Origin: Chlorobaculum parvum NCIB 8327
GTDB lineage: Bacteria > Bacteroidota > Chlorobiia > Chlorobiales > Chlorobiaceae
DNA length: 64,000 nt
Direction of reading: 5' to 3'
Assembly (NCBI RefSeq): GCF_000020505.1
Contig: NC_011027.1
Span: 790,001 to 854,000 of the forward strand
Positions within the stretch are counted from its first letter, which is position 1. Each line of letters starts with the position of its first letter. Below the pieces are notes generated by a model that saw only the letters and a program-made list of their open reading frames with translations, was not told the DNA's origin and made no database searches. Positions 18,438-28,030 of this stretch are shown here, piece after piece. Position numbers and translations under genes: made by a program.

Positions 18438-19799
18438 TCAGCCGCCCATCCGCTGGTGTAGCTTTTCTGCTACCTGCCGTCCGCTGAGCGCTGCGCCCTC
18501 CATCGAGGCGAGGTAGTGCTGGTCGGTGTAGTCCCCAGCGAGGAAAAAGTTGCGGATCGGGCTGACCTGATCTGGGCGGTACTGATCGACGTCTGGCACA
18601 GCCTTGTACACCGACTGCGGAATCTTGACGATGGTCGATTTCAGCAGCTTCGCATCGCGCGATTTCGGGAAGCGGTCGTGAATCTCCTTCATCACCATCT
18701 CCGTGATGACCTCGTTCGGCAGGTCGAGCAGCTGGTGCGCCGGGGCGAGCACGAGGCTCATCACGCTGCCGCCGGTCGCCGAGCCCATGCCCGCCTGGAA
18801 GTCCTCCGGGCAGGTGATCGAGACGTCGGCGAAGGTGGCGAAGGTGGTGCCCTGCGAGAACATCAGGTTGTCGGTATCGGTGATCTTTTTGTCGAACCAG
18901 AGTTGGCAGTTGGCCACCGGGCTGCCGACGAACTGGTGCAGGTTCCGGAAGTAGTCGTGCTCCAGCCACTCGTTCGGCACGATCTTCTTGACGCTGTGCA
19001 CTGGCAGGGCAGAGATGTAAGCGTCGGCCTCGACGGTGTGGCCGTCGCGCAGCACGGCGTGCTTGATGGTCTTGTCATCATTCAGCTCGAAGCGCGACAG
19101 GCGAGCATCGATGAAGATGCGGCCACCCTTGCTCTGGATGTACTGGCGCATCGGTTCGATCATCGAGTCACCGGGGTTCTTGCGGAAGAAGGCAAACTTG
19201 GTGGCGGCGTAGTCGGTGCCGAAGTACTTGAAGATGGTGATCATCGGGCGGGCGCTGATGACGTTCGGCTCGATGAAGTTCATCGCCAGAGCGATCGCCC
19301 GCCAGAGCTTCTGGAGCGAGTGCTCCGATGCGCCGTGCAGGTGGTGCCACTCGGAGTAGGTCATGTGATCCTGGCTGCGGAAGTACTCCTCGTTGCCGGC
19401 CAGCGCGGGCCAAAGCCCTTTGATGAGCGAAATCTTGTCCCACATGGTGAGGAAGTCCGCCTGAAGTCCGCCGACCACTTCGGCCCACGGGCTGGGCAGG
19501 TTGGCCTTTTTGAAGAACGACTGCTTGCCGTCCGACTCGGCGTAGATCAGCGAATGATCTTTCCAGAGATAGTTATCGCCCGTGCCGATCTTGTCCAGAT
19601 ACTTCTGAAGCTGGGTGTAACCGCCGAAGACGATATGCAGTCCGGACTCGATCGAGTCGCCGTCACTGTCTTTCCAGACCGATACTTTTCCGCCGAGAAC
19701 CTTGCGTTTTTCATACAGTTCGACGGTATGGCCGCGATCGACCAGTTCGATGGCCGCGCTGAGACCGGCGACACCGGCTCCGAATATGGCTACTTTCAA
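18438..19799 (-). CDS. crtQ: Zeta-carotene desaturase, CrtQ-type (plant/cyanobacterial class)
   Basis: An FAD-dependent desaturase of 453 residues that introduces double bases into zeta-carotene on the way to lycopene. The N-terminus VAIFGAGVAGLSAAIEL is the dinucleotide-binding fold, followed by LYEKRKVLGGKVSVW. The C-terminus has the FAD motif NFFLAGDYTDQHYLASMEGA. Green sulfur bacteria use the CrtP/CrtQ/CrtH route instead of CrtI. CrtP is the close paralogue, so the Q assignment rests on overall resemblance and on separation from crtP. Upstream, a short acidic gene lies at 20014-20259. Confidence 0.88.
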   Translation of the reverse strand: MKVAIFGAGVAGLSAAIELVDRGHTVELYEKRKVLGGKVSVWKDSDGDSIESGLHIVFGGYTQLQKYLDKIGTGDNYLWKDHSLIYAESDGKQSFFKKANLPSPWAEVVGGLQADFLTMWDKISLIKGLWPALAGNEEYFRSQDHMTYSEWHHLHGASEHSLQKLWRAIALAMNFIEPNVISARPMITIFKYFGTDYAATKFAFFRKNPGDSMIEPMRQYIQSKGGRIFIDARLSRFELNDDKTIKHAVLRDGHTVEADAYISALPVHSVKKIVPNEWLEHDYFRNLHQFVGSPVANCQLWFDKKITDTDNLMFSQGTTFATFADVSITCPEDFQAGMGSATGGSVMSLVLAPAHQLLDLPNEVITEMVMKEIHDRFPKSRDAKLLKSTIVKIPQSVYKAVPDVDQYRPDQVSPIRNFFLAGDYTDQHYLASMEGAALSGRQVAEKLHQRMGG

Positions 19800-20013
19800 C
19801 GTTGCTTTGGCTTGGTGTTGGAAATGCTGAAAGGCATCATGAAACCCCGGCCATGCGACCAGATTGTTGCGTTTTACTCAACAAACCGGCATGATCGGCA
19901 CGTTTTTCTGATGTCCTGATAACAATGATTGCGGGGAATATAACGATTTGCCGCCGTATCTCGAAAGTACCTTTGCATTGTCGTTGCCGGATGTATTGGG
20001 TGTTGAGAGCCGG

Positions 20014-20259
20014 TTACTCTTTCTTTTCGGGCTCGTTTTCCGGTTGCTCACCCTTTTGCGGCTCTTCGGGCTGCATTTTTTTCAGGAACAGCTCGACGTC
20101 GTTGAGAAAACGGAAGCCGAGGTTGAGTGACTCCTTTACCACAAAACGCACATCGTGCGAAGCAGGGCCGTGCTGTCGCACCGGCTGCGGAATAGAGCGT
20201 TCGGATGAACCCTGTGGCTCATCGGAATCTTCGGAGAATTTTCTGGACACTTCCTTCAT
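20014..20259 (-). CDS. Small acidic hypothetical protein
   Basis: An 81-residue frame starting at the ATG at 20259 (MKEVSRKFSEDSDEPQGSS) and ending in a Glu/Pro/Lys-rich tail. The central part, HDVRFVVKESLNLGFRFLND, could form a helix. No motif recognised. It fills most of the gap between crtQ and the Lrp gene and has no better alternative frame. Weak call. Confidence 0.45.
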   Translation of the reverse strand: MKEVSRKFSEDSDEPQGSSERSIPQPVRQHGPASHDVRFVVKESLNLGFRFLNDVELFLKKMQPEEPQKGEQPENEPEKKE

Positions 20260-20443
20260 GACGGTAACTCAAAAAACTTCTGAATCGGTAAGACTTGCCT
20301 GGCTTTATTCCGTGTCGCGAAAGGCGGAGCGCTCTGCCAGCAGCCGGAATAAGCGTTTGAGAGGCATAGATTATTAACTTACATTCTTGTTTGCAAATAC
20401 CAACATCGCCATCACGCCCTTTTCCTCGTTTTTGACTCCGTAT

Positions 20444-20458
20444 CCTAAATTATTTAGG
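20444..20458. promoter_or_regulatory. Perfect palindrome upstream of the Lrp-family gene, candidate operator
   Basis: CCTAAATTATTTAGG is a perfect 7-1-7 inverted repeat 90 bases before the regulator's ATG, in an AT-rich stretch. Lrp/AsnC proteins commonly bind such AT-rich palindromes near their own genes, so autoregulation is plausible but not shown. Confidence 0.4.
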
Positions 20459-20548
20459 GAAAGTGCTGGTCAAATCCGCCTTTATTAAGAATAGGCTTGT
20501 TTATTTCTTAGATTTCATTAATTTCCTACAAAATCGAAGATTCTGCTT

Positions 20549-21073
20549 ATGTCCGGACACCTCGACCTTATCGATCTGAAAATCATCGAATCACTCGGTG
20601 GTAACGGCAGAGTGCGGCTCAGCGAGCTTGCTGAAATCGTTGGATTGTCGATTCCATCGGTCAGCGAGCGGCTCGACAAATTGCAGAAGAACGGTATCAT
20701 CAAAGGGTTTACGACGGAGGTCGACGAGCGCAGGCTCGGTTTCGATATTCAGGCGTTTGTGCGGGTGCGGGTTGATTCCTCGAAGCACTACAAGTCCTTC
20801 ATGGAGCATGTCATGAAGGAGGAGGAGATCATGGAGTGCTACTCGGTGACCGGCGAGGGATCGCATATCATGAAGGTGATGACGCACAATACCGCATCGC
20901 TCGAACAGTTCCTGTCGCGCATCCAGAGCTGGCCGGGAGTGCTGGGCACCAATACGAGCTTCGTTCTGTCGCAGCTGAAAAAGAACAACTGCATCAGCGC
21001 GGATATCGTGAAGAAGAACCTGCAGGACAGGCAGGTGCTGCTCACCTTCGATGAAAAGAAATCAAGAAAATAG
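20549..21073 (+). CDS. Lrp/AsnC-family transcriptional regulator
   Basis: A 174-residue regulator with the standard two-part layout: an N-terminal helix-turn-helix (LDLIDLKIIESLGGNGRVRL, then SELAEIVGLSIPSVSERLDK) and a C-terminal ligand-binding RAM domain (about residues 70-150, with VTGEGSHIMKVMTHN). It lies 51 bases upstream of the type III glutamine synthetase gene in the same direction, so nitrogen or amino-acid control of that gene is likely. A palindrome upstream (20444-20458) may be its own operator. Confidence 0.92.
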   Translation: MSGHLDLIDLKIIESLGGNGRVRLSELAEIVGLSIPSVSERLDKLQKNGIIKGFTTEVDERRLGFDIQAFVRVRVDSSKHYKSFMEHVMKEEEIMECYSVTGEGSHIMKVMTHNTASLEQFLSRIQSWPGVLGTNTSFVLSQLKKNNCISADIVKKNLQDRQVLLTFDEKKSRK

Positions 21074-21124
21074 TATCAGTTCGTGTTCATCTATCATGTT
21101 TAAAAACAAGTAAAGGAGGAACTC

Positions 21125-23269
<2,145 letters not shown>

Positions 23270-23294
23270 GAGCCGGAACGAAAGCACAAGTAAA

Positions 23295-23322
23295 AAGAGC
23301 CCCGAAATGTCGGGGCTCTTTT
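23295..23322 (+). terminator. Intrinsic terminator of glnN
   Basis: AAGAGCCCCGA and TCGGGGCTCTT form a strong stem followed by T-rich sequence, 26 bases after the glnN stop. It can also act toward yjbQ on the other strand. Confidence 0.85.
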
Positions 23323-23372
23323 GTTTTGCGGCAAGGAGAAAAAGGTGAACTTGGCGGATGGAATAGGGAAGA

Positions 23373-23789
23373 CTATTCTCCGATGATTTTGATGAGCACG
23401 CGCTTTCTTCTTCGTCCATCGAATTCGCCGTAGAAGATCTGCTCCCAGGGGCCGAAATGCAGTCGCCCTTCGGTAACGGCTACCACCACTTCGCGGCCCA
23501 TGATCTGGCGCTTGTGGTGCGCGTCGCCGTTGTCCTCGCCAGTACGGTTGTGGCGGTAGCGCGACGGATCGTGCGGCGCCAGCTCTTCGAGCCACTGCTT
23601 GTAGTCGGCGTGCAGGCCCGGTTCGTCGTCGTTGATGAACACCGAGGCCGAGATGTGCATGGCGTTGACCAGGCAAAGCCCTTCCCGGATGCCGCTTTCG
23701 CCGAGTGCGCGTTCGACGTCGCGGGTGATGTTGACGAAATCCATTCTGGTCGGGACTTCCATCCAGAGTTCCTTGTAATACGATTTCAT
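23373..23789 (-). CDS. yjbQ: YjbQ/UPF0047 family protein
   Basis: A 138-residue protein of the widespread YjbQ family, some members of which have weak thiamine-phosphate synthase activity. I start at the ATG at 23789 ([12 protein letters not shown]); a longer open frame is not credible. Conserved features are [19 protein letters not shown], the acidic [11 protein letters not shown] and the C-terminal [20 protein letters not shown] with the family's conserved His/Glu residues. Single gene between converging glnN and a divergent membrane protein. Biological role uncertain. Confidence 0.88.
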   Translation of the reverse strand: MKSYYKELWMEVPTRMDFVNITRDVERALGESGIREGLCLVNAMHISASVFINDDEPGLHADYKQWLEELAPHDPSRYRHNRTGEDNGDAHHKRQIMGREVVVAVTEGRLHFGPWEQIFYGEFDGRRRKRVLIKIIGE

Positions 23790-23961
23790 GCGTTGACAGG
23801 TCTGTGGTTGATCGGGATATTTGTATTTAGAACATCTCCTGAAAAGGTGTATTTTTTGACCTTTGAATAATAAGAAACTTGGGCAGCTCTCAATAGCGTG
23901 ATGATTCCGGTCTGCCGGGTCAATCCGTTTTCTGCGTTGCTCTTCAGACGGCTTTCCGCTC

Positions 23962-24477
23962 ATGACCGACCTTTTCCAGTACCCGATGTCCTTTCCCGGC
24001 TGGTGGCTCGATAACTACTACTACGTTACCTGGTTTCTGAGTATGCTGTTTCTGGGCGGCGGCTGGGCCCTTTTTTACCGCTACGGCAAGTTCAGTTACG
24101 GCGTTGATTTCGGATGTCTCTGGAAAACCACGCTGATGATTCTCATCACCACGATTGCTCTCGGCGTGCCGCAATATTACAACACCCGTTTCAGCGCCGA
24201 GCATGGCCGTGACGGTGATTCGGTGACGTTGACTCCGGATCGCATTGAATACGTCTCGCGCAAAGGTGAAAAGAAGATGTTCCTGTACAAGGACATCGTT
24301 TCGATTTACCAGGAGCAGATCACCTACAATCCTCCGCCGCAGGTGTTCATTGTGGCCAACAATGCCGGTCTGCGCGATTCGATCACCGTCACCGACGGCA
24401 AGGACGGCCTGCCGGATGCTGGCAAGATGCTCTCAGAGCTGTCGAAGCGAAGCGGCGTGACCGTCAAGAGGCCGTAA
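23962..24477 (+). CDS. Membrane protein with C-terminal beta-rich domain, function unknown
   Basis: A 171-residue protein with two hydrophobic segments near residues 20-40 and 50-70, followed by a soluble part that looks beta-rich ([20 protein letters not shown], then [13 protein letters not shown]). The soluble part resembles a small PH-like fold seen after membrane segments in other hypothetical proteins, but I do not recognise the family. It lies 24 bases upstream of coaX and is likely co-transcribed. Confidence 0.75.
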   Translation: MTDLFQYPMSFPGWWLDNYYYVTWFLSMLFLGGGWALFYRYGKFSYGVDFGCLWKTTLMILITTIALGVPQYYNTRFSAEHGRDGDSVTLTPDRIEYVSRKGEKKMFLYKDIVSIYQEQITYNPPPQVFIVANNAGLRDSITVTDGKDGLPDAGKMLSELSKRSGVTVKRP

Positions 24478-24501
24478 TCCTGCTGTTTCCGGGAAACTTC
24501 C

Positions 24502-25308
24502 ATGCAGAGTTCCAGAAGCGTTTCGACTGAGGCGTTCGTGCGGCTGGTCGTTGATATCGGCAACACCACCACGACGCTGGCCGTGTTCACCGGAGAGACT
24601 GAGCCGTCGGTCGAATCGGTTCAGAGCACGCTGTTCGGTGAGCCGAAAGCGGTTGCCGAGCTGTTTCTCTCGCTGGCTCATCGGCACGGTACGCCTCAGG
24701 CTGTTGCGGTGTGCAGCGTAGTGCCAGCCGCGGCAGCCTCCTGCTCGGCGCAACTCGAATCGCTTTTTTCTGTGCCCGTGGTGACGATCGCTGCCTCGCT
24801 TCGCCTGCCGTTCCAGCTTGATTATGCAACTCCGCACACCTTTGGCGCGGATCGTATCGCGCTGTGCGCCTGGAGCCGACATCTGTTCGGCGACTGCCCG
24901 GTGATCGCGGTCGATATCGGTACAGCGATTACCTTCGATGTGCTCGATGCTGAGGGAAACTATCGTGGCGGGTTGATTATGCCGGGGATCGATATGATGG
25001 CCGGAGCGCTCAATTCGAGAACCGCGCAGCTTCCGCTGGTCGACATCGACAAGCCGGAAAGCCTGCTTGGTCGATCCACCATCGAGTGTATCAGAAACGG
25101 CATTTTCTGGGGAGCGGTCAGACAGATTGCCGGGCTGATCGACGCCATCGGGGCAGAGCTGCCGGGCGAGTCAAAAGCTGCTCCAGCCGAAGTGCTTGTT
25201 ACCGGCGGCAACAGCCGGATTATCGCTCCTGAGATCGCTTCAATTACCCACCTCGACGAGCTTGCCGTGCTTCGCGGAATCGACCTGCTGCTACGACTGA
25301 ACTCATGA
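24502..25308 (+). CDS. coaX: Type III pantothenate kinase
   Basis: Phosphorylates pantothenate, the first step of coenzyme A synthesis. It is an ASKHA-fold kinase of 268 residues, with the phosphate loop LVVDIGNTTTTLAVF, the pantothenate-binding GADRIALCAW region and the second phosphate motif AVDIGTAITFDVLD. The first 12 residues before the phosphate loop are unusually long, so the true start may be a little further in. Follows the membrane gene at 23962-24477. Confidence 0.93.
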   Translation: MQSSRSVSTEAFVRLVVDIGNTTTTLAVFTGETEPSVESVQSTLFGEPKAVAELFLSLAHRHGTPQAVAVCSVVPAAAASCSAQLESLFSVPVVTIAASLRLPFQLDYATPHTFGADRIALCAWSRHLFGDCPVIAVDIGTAITFDVLDAEGNYRGGLIMPGIDMMAGALNSRTAQLPLVDIDKPESLLGRSTIECIRNGIFWGAVRQIAGLIDAIGAELPGESKAAPAEVLVTGGNSRIIAPEIASITHLDELAVLRGIDLLLRLNS

Positions 25309-25375
25309 GCTTGTTCAGAGGACAAGCAGGGGCTGTTTTTTTCTCCTTCAAAATCGCATCAAATGCAGGAAGATC

Positions 25376-25456
25376 GTAGGGGCAACCCTTGCGGTTGCCC
25401 CGTTCGGGAATACCTGTCAACATCCCAATGAGGGCAACCGCAAGGGTTGCCCCTAC
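25376..25456. repeat. Dispersed palindromic repeat, GTAGGGG...CCCCTAC family, copy 2
   Basis: A perfect 25-base inverted repeat (25376-25400 with 25432-25456) and a 31-base spacer. Each arm is itself a hairpin (GGGGCAAC ... GTTGCCCC). The outer words GTAGGGG/CCCCTAC match the element at 18304-18392, but the inner stem bases differ while still pairing. It separates convergent coaX and aroB. Confidence 0.8.
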
Positions 25457-25475
25457 AAAGCATCCGCCTTGAGTC

Positions 25476-26579
25476 CTATCTCTTCTCCGAGAACCAGCGC
25501 TGGGCGTCATCAATCGCATGAAGCACGTCAGCTTTCGGTACTTCGCGGTCGTGCAGGAAGGCGTGGCCGATGCGGTCGAGCAGGACGAAGCGCAACTGCT
25601 TGTCGATCTTCTTTTTGTCGGAGTGCATGGCGTCGAACAGCTCCTCCAGGTCGAGCGAGATGAATCGCTTGTTGACGAGGTTTCGCGGGAAGCGGAAGCG
25701 GGCGATGAGCGCGAGCCCTTCGTTGAGTTCCGCCTCAGCCAAAAATCCAAGTCGATACGAGAGGTAGAGCGCGCAGGCCATGCCGATGGTGACCGCCTCG
25801 CCGTGGCGCAGGTTGCGGTACTCGGCCATCTTTTCAAGCCCATGCGCGAAGGTGTGCCCGAAGTTGAGCGTTGCCCGCAGGCCGCTGGTTTCGCGGAAAT
25901 CTTTCTCCACCACATCGGCCTTGGTGAAGGCGCTGCGGCTGACAGCGTCGGAAATCCACGGCTCTTCAAGTCTCGTTACCTCATCCCAGTGCTCGGCGAG
26001 CATGTCGAAAAACTTCCGGTCGGCGATGAAGCCGTACTTGACCACCTCGGCCATACCGCCGAAGATTTCGCGCGCAGGCAGCGTCCGGAGAAATGCCGGG
26101 TCGATCAGCACCAACGCGGGCATGTGGAAGTAGCCGATGAGGTTCTTGCCGAGCGGGTGGTTGATGGCCACCTTGCCGCCGATGGAGCTGTCGGTCATGG
26201 CAAGCAGCGTGGTTGGCAACTGTACCACCGGAATGCCGCGGTAGTAGCTCGCCGCGATGTAGCCGCCGAGATCACCGACCACGCCGCCGCCGACGCAGAG
26301 CAGGTTCCAGCTCCGGTCGACGTCAGTCTCGATCATCTGTCCGTAGAGTTTCCATGCGGTCGAGACGCTTTTGGAGGTCTCGCGCGCAGGCACGACCAGC
26401 TCGACGGTGCGGAACCCCTGGCGCTGCATCGATGCGATGATCTTATCGCCGTAGAGCTTCCGGGTGTTCTCGTCGAACAGCACCACGCTTTTTTTGCCGA
26501 GTCCACGGGTTTCGTACAGCTCTCCGATCGAGTCGATGACGGGGGTTCTGACGATAATATGACTGGCCGCACTTTCCAT
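25476..26579 (-). CDS. aroB: 3-dehydroquinate synthase
   Basis: Converts DAHP to 3-dehydroquinate in the shikimate pathway, using NAD and a divalent metal. The 367-residue protein carries the NAD-binding stretch LCVGGGVVGDLGGYIAA, the substrate/metal segments PTTLLAMTDSSIGGKVAINHP and KNLIGYFHMP, and the metal-ligand helix RHGEAVTIGMACA following NFGHTFAHGLE. Normal length. It starts 18 bases after the aroK stop on the same strand, so aroK-aroB form an operon of consecutive shikimate genes. Confidence 0.96.
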   Translation of the reverse strand: MESAASHIIVRTPVIDSIGELYETRGLGKKSVVLFDENTRKLYGDKIIASMQRQGFRTVELVVPARETSKSVSTAWKLYGQMIETDVDRSWNLLCVGGGVVGDLGGYIAASYYRGIPVVQLPTTLLAMTDSSIGGKVAINHPLGKNLIGYFHMPALVLIDPAFLRTLPAREIFGGMAEVVKYGFIADRKFFDMLAEHWDEVTRLEEPWISDAVSRSAFTKADVVEKDFRETSGLRATLNFGHTFAHGLEKMAEYRNLRHGEAVTIGMACALYLSYRLGFLAEAELNEGLALIARFRFPRNLVNKRFISLDLEELFDAMHSDKKKIDKQLRFVLLDRIGHAFLHDREVPKADVLHAIDDAQRWFSEKR

Positions 26580-26597
26580 GATGCTTATCTCTCCTTG

Positions 26598-27161
26598 TTA
26601 GCTGTCCCGCTCAACGCGGCGGATATGTCTTTCGATTTTTCTTGTCATCTCTTCGACCGTGCTGCCGATTTTCTTTGAATCGGTCACGATGATCAGATCG
26701 GCTTTCTGGTAACGGGGCTCCCGTTTTTCGAGAATCTCGCTGATTCGCTGCTCCACCTGTTCCCGCGAAAGCTTCTCACCGTTCGGGCCTTTTAAAAGCG
26801 GTCGATCGGTTTTATGCTGAAGTCTGAGCGAGAGAATTTCCGGGCTCGATTTCATGTAGACCAGCGTGCCGGTGCGCCTGATCAGCTCGAAGCAGCGGTC
26901 GTTTTCAAGCACGCCGCCGCCAAGCGATACCACCATCTCTTTCTGACTGCCAATACGTTCGAGCGTCCGAAGTTCCAGCTCCCGGAATGCGGCCTCGCCA
27001 TCCTCGGCGAAGATGCGGTTGATGCTCTTTCCGGCGGCAAGCTCGATTTCACGGTCGAGGTCGATGAACTCGAAGCCGAGCGAGTTGGCCAGGAGCGGGC
27101 CGATGGTCGATTTGCCTGAACCGCTGAAGCCGGTCAGAAATATGAGTGAGTGGTGTTTCAT
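26598..27161 (-). CDS. aroK: Shikimate kinase
   Basis: Phosphorylates shikimate at the 3-hydroxyl. The ATG at 27161 gives 187 residues (MKHHSLIFLTGFSGSGKSTI). Visible features are the Walker A loop GFSGSGKST, the shikimate-binding DLDREIE and the Gly-rich VSLGGGVLEN, plus the lid region with RPLLKGPNG. Upstream partner of aroB with an 18-base gap. Divergent from the glutamine amidotransferase at 27311. Confidence 0.95.
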   Translation of the reverse strand: MKHHSLIFLTGFSGSGKSTIGPLLANSLGFEFIDLDREIELAAGKSINRIFAEDGEAAFRELELRTLERIGSQKEMVVSLGGGVLENDRCFELIRRTGTLVYMKSSPEILSLRLQHKTDRPLLKGPNGEKLSREQVEQRISEILEKREPRYQKADLIIVTDSKKIGSTVEEMTRKIERHIRRVERDS

Positions 27162-27310
27162 CCTGTTATTCTGCGGGCGACGGCGTCCCACTGTTGATTT
27201 GCGGCCAATATACGAAAAAACGGAGCGATAACCGGCGAGGTGCGATTGTTTCAGCCGCTGAAAGATGATAGCTTTGGGGCAGAAATTTCGATCACTGGAC
27301 ATTATGGTCT

Positions 27311-28030
27311 ATGAAAAGTCTGTATATCATCAAGGCCGGGAGCACCTTTGCCACCGAGGTGGCGCGGCTCGGCGATTTCGAAGAGTGGGTGCGGCGCGGA
27401 CTGGGCGACGTGGCGTGTCCGGTTGCGGTGGTGAACGCTGAGGGCGGCGAGGCGTTGCCAGCGCCGGAGCTGTGCGCCGGGGCGGTCGTGACCGGCTCGC
27501 ACGCCATGGTGACCGACAATTTGCCGTGGAGCCTCGGCATCGAGCGGTGGATTCGCGAGCTGATCGCCGTCCGTGTGCCTTTCCTCGGCATCTGCTACGG
27601 CCACCAGCTTCTCGGACGGGCGGCTGGCGGCGAGGTGGGCTACCATCCGCGAGGTCGGGAGGTCGGCACGGTCTCCATCGAACTGACGCCTGAAGGCCAG
27701 CGCGATTCGCTTTTCGAAGCCATTCCGGCGCGGTTCGTAGCGCACGCGACTCATGCGCAGAGCGTGTTGCGGCTGCCGGAGGGCGCTGTCCATCTCGCTT
27801 TCAACGGCTTCGAATCGCATCACGCCTTCCAGGTCGGTGAATCGGCTTGGGGTGTGCAGTTCCATCCGGAGTACACGCGGGAGATCATGCAGACCTATGT
27901 GCGCGATGAGATCGCTGGCCTTGAAGCGGTTGGCGAAGATGCCGGAGCGTTACGCGAGGTTGTGTCGGACGCGCCGTTCGCCGGGCGGGTGCTTACAAAT
28001 TTTGCCAGCTTTGTTTTCCGGACTCTTTGA
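27311..28030 (+). CDS. Class I glutamine amidotransferase (GMP synthase-like)
   Basis: A 239-residue stand-alone class I amidotransferase. The nucleophile is C95 in FLGICYGHQLLG, and the His-Glu pair is in WGVQFHPEYTREIM. Such free-standing domains release ammonia from glutamine for an unknown partner, or hydrolyse gamma-glutamyl compounds. No synthetase is next to it. The last 38 bases overlap the 3' end of recD2 on the opposite strand. Confidence 0.9.
   Translation: MKSLYIIKAGSTFATEVARLGDFEEWVRRGLGDVACPVAVVNAEGGEALPAPELCAGAVVTGSHAMVTDNLPWSLGIERWIRELIAVRVPFLGICYGHQLLGRAAGGEVGYHPRGREVGTVSIELTPEGQRDSLFEAIPARFVAHATHAQSVLRLPEGAVHLAFNGFESHHAFQVGESAWGVQFHPEYTREIMQTYVRDEIAGLEAVGEDAGALREVVSDAPFAGRVLTNFASFVFRTL

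Noticed and set aside
20305-20367. 20-residue leader-peptide-like frame (MPLKRLFRLLAERSAF)
   Set aside because: Too short to support, and nothing downstream on that strand suggests attenuation.
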